Assembly (NCBI GenBank): GCA_030834965.1
Contig: JAUQWW010000059.1
Location: 1-60,987, forward strand
Direction: 5' to 3'
DNA: 60,987 bases
From: Gallionellaceae bacterium
GTDB taxonomy: Bacteria > Pseudomonadota > Gammaproteobacteria > Burkholderiales > Gallionellaceae
Position 1 is the first letter of the stretch. Each line of letters opens with the position of its first letter. The translations under genes were made by a program, and so were the position numbers. The notes beneath the pieces are model-generated. The model was not told the origin of the DNA. It made no database searches and was given only the letters and a program-made list of their open reading frames with translations. This document shows positions 1 through 6,772 of this stretch, in pieces.

Positions 1-238
1 CCGTCGTTCAGACTAAGCCAACCTTCACCGGCAGCTACCCGACAGATTGCCGACGCATTGCGGAGCAACTCCCGACGGCAGAAAGGCCGAGTTGTGCGAA
101 TTTGACCTGCGGCAGGTCACGAAGTAACAGCAGCCGTTCAAGCGATCGTCGTCAGGCCGGGACGAACTTCCGCTCGTGGCCGCAAGCGCCCCTCCAGAAA
201 CATATCACCGTCCCGCAGCGACTGACTTTGGCGCCGTC
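1..238. other. Window edge, no gene recognised
   Basis: These bases lie downstream of the DUF2062 gene. Short frames exist on both strands, but their translations are low-complexity, Arg/Ser-rich and resemble no family I know. They look like shadows of GC-rich non-coding DNA. I see no convincing terminator, RNA gene or promoter. The stretch could be a decayed intergenic repeat, but one copy in this window cannot show that. Confidence 0.4.
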
Positions 239-775
239 TCAGCGCCGCCCGCGGCGGCGCCAGTCCCACCACACCTTCAGCCGCCACAGCCAGGTGGCGA
301 GCAGCCAGGCGGCGAGGCCGGCGGCGCTGGCCATGACCGCCATGCCGAGCAGCAGCGGGCGGCCGAGCGCGGCGATGCGCGCCCACCAATAGGCCGCCCA
401 GCCGAGCGCGCCCGGCTCGCGCAGTGCGGCGGGCGCGGCGGCCTGGCGCGGCGCCTCCTCGCCGAGGATCGCGCTGCCGATGCGGTAGGCGGCGTAGTAG
501 AGCGGCGCGTAGGTGACCGGATTGCTCACCAGCGTGCTCGCCACGGCGGTGGGAAGATTGGCACGCAGGACGATGGCGGCGGCGGCCGAGAGCGGGATCT
601 GCGCGATGGGGATCAGCAGGCCGAAGAACACGCCGATGGCCACGCCGAGGGCGACGCCGCGGCGGGTCAGGCGCCACAGGCGCGGATGCTGCATCGCCGG
701 CGCCAGCCAGCGCAGCCAGCGGTGGGCGCGCAGGTGCTCGGGATCGGGCAGCAGGCGGCGCAGGAATTCGCGCAC
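239..775 (-). CDS. DUF2062 domain membrane protein
   Basis: The predicted protein has 178 residues and starts at a GTG. It carries the DUF2062 pattern: a basic N-terminus (LRRLLPDPEHLRAHRWLRWL), a glycine-rich first hydrophobic helix near residues 42-60 (ALGVAIGVFFGLLIP), a second near 61-75, and the conserved N-P-x-T-Y-x-P-x-Y stretch around residue 87. A last membrane segment lies near residue 150. DUF2062 proteins are small inner-membrane proteins of unknown biochemical function. The gene begins 17 bases after the stop of the upstream P-type ATPase, so the two are probably co-transcribed. The GTG start rests on family length, because the ribosome binding site is weak. Confidence 0.85.
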   Translation of the reverse strand: MREFLRRLLPDPEHLRAHRWLRWLAPAMQHPRLWRLTRRGVALGVAIGVFFGLLIPIAQIPLSAAAAIVLRANLPTAVASTLVSNPVTYAPLYYAAYRIGSAILGEEAPRQAAAPAALREPGALGWAAYWWARIAALGRPLLLGMAVMASAAGLAAWLLATWLWRLKVWWDWRRRGRR

Positions 776-792
776 GGCTCGGAATTCCGCCC

Positions 793-3471
793 TCAGGCGC
801 CGACGATCAGGCGCCGGCGCAGGAATTTCTCGATCTCCAGCAGCACCAGCAGCGCGACGCCGACCGCCACGATCTGCAAACCGGTGGCGAAGGACAGCGG
901 GCGGCTATGGAAGAAGGTCTCCATGAAGGGCGCGTAGGTGAACAGCAGCTGCAGGGCGAACACCGCGAACACCGCAATCAGGACCGGTTTGGTGCCCTTG
1001 ACGCCCTCGAAGGTGAACGACTGCGCGCGCAGGTAGCGCACGCTGAAGAGGTAGAACACTTCCATCGCCACCAGGGTGTTCACGGCGATGGTGCGCGCCT
1101 CCTCGATGGGGGCGCCACGCATCAGCGCCAGCTCGAACATGCCGAAGATGCCGGCCATGAACAGCCCCGACACCAGCACCACGCGCCACATCAGGAAACC
1201 GGAGAGGATCGGCTCGCCAGGCGGGCGCGGCCGGCGGCGCATGACCTCGCGCTCGGTCGGCTCGAAGGCCAGCACCATGGCCAGCGCCACCGAGCTGACC
1301 ATGTTCACCCAGAGGATCTGCACCGGAGTGATCGGCAAAGTCAGTCCCAGCAGGACGGCGATGACCAGTGAGAGCGACTCGCCGCCGTTGATCGGCAACA
1401 GAAAGGTGATGGCCTTCTTCAGGTTGTCGTACACCGTGCGGCCCTCTTCGACGGCGTGGGCGATGGAGGCGAAGTTATCGTCGGCGAGCACCATTTCGGC
1501 AGCTTCCTTGGCCGCCTCGGTGCCCTTTAGGCCCATCGCCACGCCGACGTCGGCGGCTTTCAGCGCGGGCGCGTCGTTCACGCCGTCGCCGGTCATGGCG
1601 ACGATTTCACCTTCGGCCTGCAATGCCTGCACCAGGCGCAACTTGTGCTCGGGGCTGGCGCGGGCGAAGACGTCGATGTCACGCACTGCCTCCCGCAAGG
1701 CTGCTTCGTTCATTGCTTCAATATCGGCGCCGATCAGCGCCTTGTCATCGCTCGCCAGCCCCATGACGCGCGCAATCGCGACCGCCGTGACCGCGTGGTC
1801 GCCCGTGATCATCTTCACGCGAATGCCGGCGGCATGACAGGCGACAACGGCGCGGATCGCTTCCTCGCGCGGCGGGTCCATGATGCCGGCGAGCGCCAGC
1901 AACGTGAACCCACCCTTGACATCGTCGAAGCTCAACTCGCGCTTGCCGCTCTCCATGGTCGCGAAGGCCAGCGCCAGAACACGAAAGCCTGCGGTGGCGA
2001 GCGCCTCGATCTGTGCGTGCCAGAAGGCGGGGTCGATCTGCCGGTCCTCGCCATCCTGTCGCTGTTGTGCGCACATGCCGATCACTTGCTCAGGCGCGCC
2101 CTTGATGAAGGCGAACGCGTGTCCGCTGTGGTCGTGATGCAGCGTCGCCATGAAGCGATGCTCGGACTCGAACGGTATGACGTCGATACGCGGCAGCGCC
2201 TCCGCCTCGAAACGCGCATCCAGGCCGGCCTTGAAAGCCAGGGTCAGCAGCGCACCCTCGGTCGGGTCACCTTCAAGCTTCCATTCTCCGTCTTGCTCGT
2301 GCAGGGTCGCGTCGTTGCACAGCAGCGCGGCGCGGGCGATGTCGGCGAATTCGGCAGCATCGACATCGACACCATCCACGGCAAAGCCCCCGTGCGGCGC
2401 ATAGCCTACGCCCGCCACCGCGATCGTCTTTTCCGTCGTGACGAGCCGCTGCACGGTCATCTCGTTCCGGGTCAGCGTGCCGGTCTTGTCCGAACAGATG
2501 GTGGTCACCGCGCCCAGCGTCTCGACCGCCGGCATGCGGCGGATGATGGCGTTGCGCTGCGCCATGCGCTGCACGCCGATGGCCAGCGTGATGGTCATGA
2601 TCGCCGGCAAGCCTTCCGGAATCAACGCCACCGCGATGCCCACCGCAGCGAGGAACATTTCGCCCGCCGGCTGGCCGTGCACCAGCATGCCGAAGGCGAG
2701 CGCGAAACCGGCCAGCAGCAGGATAGCCGCGGTCAGCCTGCGGCCAAAGCCGGCCATCTGCTTCAGGAGCGGCGTGTCGACGCTCTCGACATCGGCCAGC
2801 ATCTTGCCGATGCGGCCGATCTCGGTGGCGTCGCCCGTGGCGACGACCACGCCGCGCCCCTGGCCGAACACGACCAGCGTGCCTGAATACGCCATCGAAG
2901 TGCGGTCGCCGATCGGCACGTCCTCCGCTACGGCATCCGGAGACTTTTCCACCGGCTCGGATTCGCCGGTCAGTGCGGCCTCCTCGATGCGCAGGTTGCG
3001 CAGCCCAATCAGGCGCAGATCGGCCGGCACCTTGTCGCCGGAGGCCAGCAGCACGATGTCGCCGGGAACAAGGCCCTCGGCGGCGATTTCCCGGCGCAGG
3101 CCATCGCGCATGACCATGGCATGCAGCGACAGCATGTTGCGAATGGCATCGAGGGATTTTTCCGCCTTGCCTTCCTGGATGAAGCCGATCAGCGCGTTGA
3201 TGAGCACCACGCCGAGGATCACGCCGGTATCCACCCAGTGCCCGAGTGCGCCGGTGACCACAGATGCGCCGAGCAGCACATAGATCAGCACGTTATGGAA
3301 CTGCAGCAGGAAGCGCAGCAGCGGTCCGCGCTTTTTCGGCGGCGTGAGGCGATTGGGGCCGTGCGCGGCGAGACGGCGCGCCGCCTCTGCTGCGCTCAGT
3401 CCGGCGGGACCGGATTGCTGCGCCGCAAGTGCTTCGTCTGCCGAAAGCTGATGCCAGGATTGCTGTGTCAT
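793..3471 (-). CDS. P2A-type cation-transporting P-type ATPase
   Basis: This 892-residue protein is an ATP-driven inner-membrane cation pump of the P2A (Ca2+/Na+/Mn2+-like) group. Visible landmarks are an N-terminal cation ATPase domain (residues 1-75), the actuator loop TGES (168-171), the M4 motif PEGLP (285-289), the phosphorylated Asp328 in SDKTGTLT, the hinge TGDGVNDAP near 600, and six C-terminal membrane segments. PEGLP is the form usual in Ca2+ or Na+ pumps, but the ion cannot be fixed from sequence. I chose the ATG at 3471 because GGAGG lies five bases upstream; an in-frame ATG at 3498 lacks such a site. It sits between the mrp operon and the DUF2062 gene. A second pump of the same class, with PEALP instead, is at 36827. 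Confidence 0.92.
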   Translation of the reverse strand: MTQQSWHQLSADEALAAQQSGPAGLSAAEAARRLAAHGPNRLTPPKKRGPLLRFLLQFHNVLIYVLLGASVVTGALGHWVDTGVILGVVLINALIGFIQEGKAEKSLDAIRNMLSLHAMVMRDGLRREIAAEGLVPGDIVLLASGDKVPADLRLIGLRNLRIEEAALTGESEPVEKSPDAVAEDVPIGDRTSMAYSGTLVVFGQGRGVVVATGDATEIGRIGKMLADVESVDTPLLKQMAGFGRRLTAAILLLAGFALAFGMLVHGQPAGEMFLAAVGIAVALIPEGLPAIMTITLAIGVQRMAQRNAIIRRMPAVETLGAVTTICSDKTGTLTRNEMTVQRLVTTEKTIAVAGVGYAPHGGFAVDGVDVDAAEFADIARAALLCNDATLHEQDGEWKLEGDPTEGALLTLAFKAGLDARFEAEALPRIDVIPFESEHRFMATLHHDHSGHAFAFIKGAPEQVIGMCAQQRQDGEDRQIDPAFWHAQIEALATAGFRVLALAFATMESGKRELSFDDVKGGFTLLALAGIMDPPREEAIRAVVACHAAGIRVKMITGDHAVTAVAIARVMGLASDDKALIGADIEAMNEAALREAVRDIDVFARASPEHKLRLVQALQAEGEIVAMTGDGVNDAPALKAADVGVAMGLKGTEAAKEAAEMVLADDNFASIAHAVEEGRTVYDNLKKAITFLLPINGGESLSLVIAVLLGLTLPITPVQILWVNMVSSVALAMVLAFEPTEREVMRRRPRPPGEPILSGFLMWRVVLVSGLFMAGIFGMFELALMRGAPIEEARTIAVNTLVAMEVFYLFSVRYLRAQSFTFEGVKGTKPVLIAVFAVFALQLLFTYAPFMETFFHSRPLSFATGLQIVAVGVALLVLLEIEKFLRRRLIVGA

Positions 3472-3506
3472 GCTTGCCTCCGGTTCATTCAGGACCATAA
3501 TTCAAA

Positions 3507-3523
3507 CCACAGAGCGCACAGAG
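3507..3523 (+). repeat. CACAGAG-type dispersed repeat, copy 1
   Basis: The sequence CCACAGAGCGCACAGAG lies in the spacer between the P-type ATPase and mrpG. An inverted relative is about 100 bases away (3609-3625), and a copy with one mismatch occurs at 10273-10289. Together they define a short dispersed intergenic repeat. Its function is unknown. Confidence 0.6.
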
Positions 3524-3608
3524 AGGGTGCGGTGCTCATGACCTTCTCCCTGCACATCCCTTGAGTGAGCCGCCGTTACTTGATGAGCCTTGGGTTTTTC
3601 TCCGTGGC

Positions 3609-3625
3609 CTCTGTGTTCTTTGTGG
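3609..3625 (-). repeat. CACAGAG-type dispersed repeat, copy 2
   Basis: Read on the minus strand this is CCACAAAGAACACAGAG, matching copy 1 at 14 of 17 positions in inverted orientation. The pair brackets about 85 bases of non-coding spacer between mrpG and the ATPase gene. In RNA it could fold into an imperfect long hairpin. Confidence 0.55.
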
Positions 3626-3639
3626 ACGATTTTTCAAAT

Positions 3640-3969
3640 TCATTTTCCAGCATCGTCAATTTCCTCGCTGCATTCTGGCGCGCTCCGGTGCAGCGCCGCC
3701 TTGGCCAGCAGATGGGCGGACACCGGCGCGGTGATGAACAGGAACACCATCACCGCGATCTCGTGCAGGCTGAAGCCCTGCTGTGTGGCGGTGAAATAAA
3801 CGGCGGAGGCCAGCACCATCGCGCCCACGCCCAGCGTGGTCGCCTTGGTCGGGCCGTGCAGGCGGGTGAAAAAGTCCGGCAGCCGCGCCAGCCCGACCGA
3901 GCCCAGCAGTGCAAACGCTGCTCCCAGCAGGATCAGGGATGCGACAACGAATTCGATGACAAGGTTCAT
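3640..3969 (-). CDS. mrpG: Mrp antiporter subunit G
   Basis: The product has 109 residues and three membrane helices, and matches MrpG/MnhG/PhaG with the conserved core GLARLPDFFTRLHGPTKATT (residues 27-46). MrpG is a small membrane subunit of the multi-subunit Na+(K+)/H+ antiporter and is needed for assembly. The ATG at 3969 overlaps the mrpF stop as ATGA, so translation is probably coupled. A longer in-frame opening upstream lies inside mrpF and mrpE and is not real coding. This is the last gene of the mrp operon. Confidence 0.92.
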   Translation of the reverse strand: MNLVIEFVVASLILLGAAFALLGSVGLARLPDFFTRLHGPTKATTLGVGAMVLASAVYFTATQQGFSLHEIAVMVFLFITAPVSAHLLAKAALHRSAPECSEEIDDAGK

Positions 3970-4235
3970 TCGATGATGTCTCCGCGCAACAGGAATTTGC
4001 ACAGCGCCACGGTGGCGACAAATCCCATCGCGGCAAGGATCAGCGCCGCCTCGAAATATGCGGAGCTGGCCGCGCGAATGCCGAACAGCACCAGCAGCGC
4101 GATGGCGTTGATGTTCAGCGTGTCGAGCGCGAGGATGCGGTCGGTGATGTCCGGCCCGCGCAGCAGCCGCCACAGGTTCAGCAGCACGGCGATGCCTATG
4201 AGCACGAAGCCGATTTCGATGGCAAAATTTAGCAT
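3966..4235 (-). CDS. mrpF: Mrp antiporter subunit F
   Basis: This 89-residue protein has three membrane helices and the MrpF/MnhF signature around RGPDITDRILALDTLNINA (residues 27-45), including the conserved DRILALD. MrpF is a small hydrophobic subunit of the Mrp complex. It overlaps mrpE upstream by 7 bases and mrpG downstream by 4, as expected in a translationally coupled operon. Confidence 0.93.
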   Translation of the reverse strand: MLNFAIEIGFVLIGIAVLLNLWRLLRGPDITDRILALDTLNINAIALLVLFGIRAASSAYFEAALILAAMGFVATVALCKFLLRGDIIE

Positions 4236-4720
4236 GAAAATATCTCCCGGATCGGTGTTTCATAACGCAGTTTGATGACACGGACCAGCGCATCCGGGTC
4301 GGGCGCGTCAAGTGCGTGCAGGTGCAGCACCCAGCGATCGCGGTCCACATCGACCGATACCGTGCCCGGCGTCAGCGATACGATGCTGCTCAGAATCGTC
4401 GCAACAAACGGGTCGCGCAAGTCCAGCGGCACTTCGACGAAGGCCGGGCTGAGGCTTGCCACCGGCCCGACCACGCGGCGCGCCACCGCCCAGTTGGCGA
4501 CCAGCATATCCCAGGCCACCCGCGCGGCGAACTTCAGCGCCACAACCGGGCGGGCCAGCCGTGGCGCATCCGGCCAGAAGCGCCGCGTGACGAACGGCAT
4601 CACCAGCGCGAGCAGGCCGCCAAGCAGCAGCGCGCCCAGCGAGGCTGCATTGGTCAGCGCCGCCCACAGCAGGAACAGTGCGAGTGATAGCGCGGGACGC
4701 GGGATCAGGCGGCGCATCAT
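4229..4720 (-). CDS. mrpE: Mrp antiporter subunit E
   Basis: MrpE has 163 residues, with N-terminal membrane helices (about 10-50) and a cytoplasmic C-terminal domain. The family signature is seen in the segment around ILSSIVSLTPGTVSVDVD (residues 109-126), where the S-x-x-LTPGT motif is diagnostic. The subunit supports assembly of the antiporter complex. Its start overlaps the mrpD stop as ATGA. An ATG three bases downstream (MMRR) is also possible. Confidence 0.92.
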   Translation of the reverse strand: MMRRLIPRPALSLALFLLWAALTNAASLGALLLGGLLALVMPFVTRRFWPDAPRLARPVVALKFAARVAWDMLVANWAVARRVVGPVASLSPAFVEVPLDLRDPFVATILSSIVSLTPGTVSVDVDRDRWVLHLHALDAPDPDALVRVIKLRYETPIREIFSC

Positions 4721-6249
4721 GGTCTGGCCTCACGTGCGATGTTTGCGCGCTCCGCACCGAGCACGGCGGCGATGTAGGCCTGCGGGTCGTGCAACTGGGC
4801 GGCGGCACGCGCCGCGTAATCCGCCACCGGGCGCGCGAACAGCGCGAGCAGGATGGCAGGCGATACCAGCAGCAGAATGGCCGTTGCCCGCTGCCAGCCC
4901 ACGGCTGGCGCAGCGGTGGGCGGCATGTCGGGTTTTCTCGCCCAGAACAGGCGGCTGCCGCCCCGCGCCAGCGCCATCATCACCAGCAGCCCGGAAATCA
5001 GCAGCACGCTCCATATCTCCACAGCCGATCCGCTGTCGCGCAACGCGGAGAGCAGCATCAGCTTGCCGAGGAAACCTGCGAACGGCGGCAGCCCGGCCGC
5101 GCTGGCGGCGGCCAGCAGGAAAGCCAGAGCCAGCCAGGGCGCATGAAACACAGGGCCGCTCTTGAAAGCGTCGGCAAATGCGCCACGCCGTTCGGCAATC
5201 GGCTCCGCCAGCAGGAACAGCGTGGCGGCGACTAATGTGGATTGCAGCAAATAATACAGTGCGGCGGCGGTCACCGTGCTCTGCGCAAAGGCGGGTGCAA
5301 CCAGCAATGTGCCCGCGGAACCCAGCACCAGCCAGGCGGCGAGGTCGCGCAGGCGCGGCGCGGCGAGCGCGCCGAGCGCTGCGAAGACGATGGTGGCCAG
5401 CGCCAGAGGGACTAGCCAGCCGTCCAGCAGATCTGTTGTTGTTGCTGCCGCAGGTGACAAGGCGATGGCCTGCACGCGCAGGATGGAGACGATGCCGACC
5501 TTGGTCATGATGACGAACAGCGCGGCGACCGGCGCACCGGCGGCGGCATAGGCATGCGGCAACCAGAACGACAGCGGCAGCAGCGCGGCCTTCAGCGCAA
5601 ACACGGCGATCAGCAGCACGCAGGCGAGCCGCGCCAGCGCGATGTCGATGCCCGGTGCTTGCAGGCGCAACGCGACGTCAGCCAGGTTCAGTGTGCCGAG
5701 CGAGCCATACAGCATGCCCAGCGCGATCAGGAACAATGCGGATCCGGCCAGATTCAGCGCCACATAAGCCAGCCCGGCGCGGGTGCGCGCCATGCCGCCA
5801 CCATGCGCCAGCAGCGCGTAGGAGGCGAGCAGCATTACCTCGAAGAACACGAACAGATTGAACAGATCGCCGGTCAGGAACGCGCCCTGCAAGCCGAAAA
5901 TCTGCAACTGGAACAGCGGGTGAAAATGCCGGCCGCGCTCGTCGAAACCGGCGCTGGCATATAGTAGCGCCGCACTGGACAGCAGCGCGGTGAGCAGCGC
6001 CATCGCGGCAGCCAGCCGGTCCACCGCCAGCACGATGCCAAACGGCGCTGACCAGTTGCCCAGCGCATACACCAGCACCGCGCCCGCATCCGCCAACTGC
6101 ACCAGCCAGAGCGCGGCGCATACGCCGAGCAATGCCGAGGCCATCCCGATGGCGCGCTGCGCGGCGACGCCGTAGCCCTTCGCCGCCAGTTGCAGCAGCG
6201 CTGCGGCGAACGGGATCAGGATGGGCAGGATGGCGGCGTGCTGGGTCAT
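4717..6249 (-). CDS. mrpD: Mrp antiporter subunit D
   Basis: This 510-residue polytopic protein is homologous to the proton-pumping subunits NuoM/NuoN of complex I. It has about 14 membrane segments. The core region (FEVMLLASYALLAHGG near 135-150, and the KAALLPLSFWLPHAYAAAGAP segment near 220) contains the charged residues associated with ion translocation in MrpD. I chose the ATG at 6249, preceded by a run of seven G, over an in-frame TTG 12 bases upstream. It is separated from mrpC by about 196 bases holding a palindromic repeat, the only large gap in the operon. Confidence 0.92.
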   Translation of the reverse strand: MTQHAAILPILIPFAAALLQLAAKGYGVAAQRAIGMASALLGVCAALWLVQLADAGAVLVYALGNWSAPFGIVLAVDRLAAAMALLTALLSSAALLYASAGFDERGRHFHPLFQLQIFGLQGAFLTGDLFNLFVFFEVMLLASYALLAHGGGMARTRAGLAYVALNLAGSALFLIALGMLYGSLGTLNLADVALRLQAPGIDIALARLACVLLIAVFALKAALLPLSFWLPHAYAAAGAPVAALFVIMTKVGIVSILRVQAIALSPAAATTTDLLDGWLVPLALATIVFAALGALAAPRLRDLAAWLVLGSAGTLLVAPAFAQSTVTAAALYYLLQSTLVAATLFLLAEPIAERRGAFADAFKSGPVFHAPWLALAFLLAAASAAGLPPFAGFLGKLMLLSALRDSGSAVEIWSVLLISGLLVMMALARGGSRLFWARKPDMPPTAAPAVGWQRATAILLLVSPAILLALFARPVADYAARAAAQLHDPQAYIAAVLGAERANIAREARP

Positions 6250-6298
6250 GCACCCCCCCAATTCGATATGGATAGTTCACCAAGGCATACCGAAAAAC

Positions 6299-6426
6299 CC
6301 GTCATTCCCGCGCAGACGGGAATCCAGTCGAGAAACAAATCCCCCGCGTAGCGGGACAAAATTGAGCTGTTGCCCGTTTCGCGGAGTATTTTTATTGCTG
6401 GATTCCCGCCTGCGCGGGAATGACGG
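6299..6426. repeat. Palindromic element with dRS3-like ends
   Basis: Two 29-base arms (6299-6327 and 6398-6426) are inverted copies with one mismatch. Each arm contains a 20-mer of the form ATTCCC-N8-GGGAAT (6304-6323 and 6402-6421), the pattern of the neisserial dRS3 repeat. The 70-base centre holds a further small palindrome, CCCGCGTAGCGGG. The element lies between mrpC and mrpD and could form a long hairpin in the operon mRNA. The pattern match is seen directly; kinship with dRS3 is inference. Confidence 0.75.
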
Positions 6427-6445
6427 ATTGGTGAATTATTCGGAT

Positions 6446-6772
6446 TCACAGTTTTTCTTTCACATCCACATGGTCGTTGCCGGATTCGGCCAGTGCGCGC
6501 AGCGCCAGCATCACCAGGTAGGCGGTCATGCCGAAGCCGATGACGATGGCGGTCAGCACCAGCGCCTGCGGCAGCGGGTCGGTGTAAGCCGCACCGTTGC
6601 GGATCAGCGGCGGTACACCCATTTGCAGGCGTCCGCTGGCGAACAGGAACAGATTCACCGCATAAGACAGGAGCGTCAGCCCCAGCACCAGCGAAAACGT
6701 GCGCGCGCGCAATATCAGGAACACGCCGCAGGCGGTGAGGATGCCGATGGCGCTGGAGAGCAGTGCTTCCAT
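6446..6772 (-). CDS. mrpC: Mrp antiporter subunit C
   Basis: MrpC is a 108-residue, three-helix homologue of complex I subunit NuoK. The conserved elements are GVFLILRARTFSLVLGLTLL (16-35), the N-L-F-L-F helix (40-45) and the loop and helix DPLPQALVLTAIVIGFG (65-81). It acts in the inner membrane as part of the Mrp Na+/H+ antiporter. Its ATG overlaps the stop of mrpA by one base pair step (shared base 6772). Confidence 0.93.
   Translation of the reverse strand: MEALLSSAIGILTACGVFLILRARTFSLVLGLTLLSYAVNLFLFASGRLQMGVPPLIRNGAAYTDPLPQALVLTAIVIGFGMTAYLVMLALRALAESGNDHVDVKEKL

Noticed and set aside
176-937. Long plus-strand frame (253 codons) over the DUF2062 gene
   Set aside because: It is antisense to DUF2062 and the ATPase end, is low-complexity and resembles no family, as expected for shadow frames in GC-rich DNA.
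1645-2886. 413-codon plus-strand frame inside the P-type ATPase
   Set aside because: It is fully antisense to conserved ATPase motifs and its His/Arg-rich composition is typical of a shadow.
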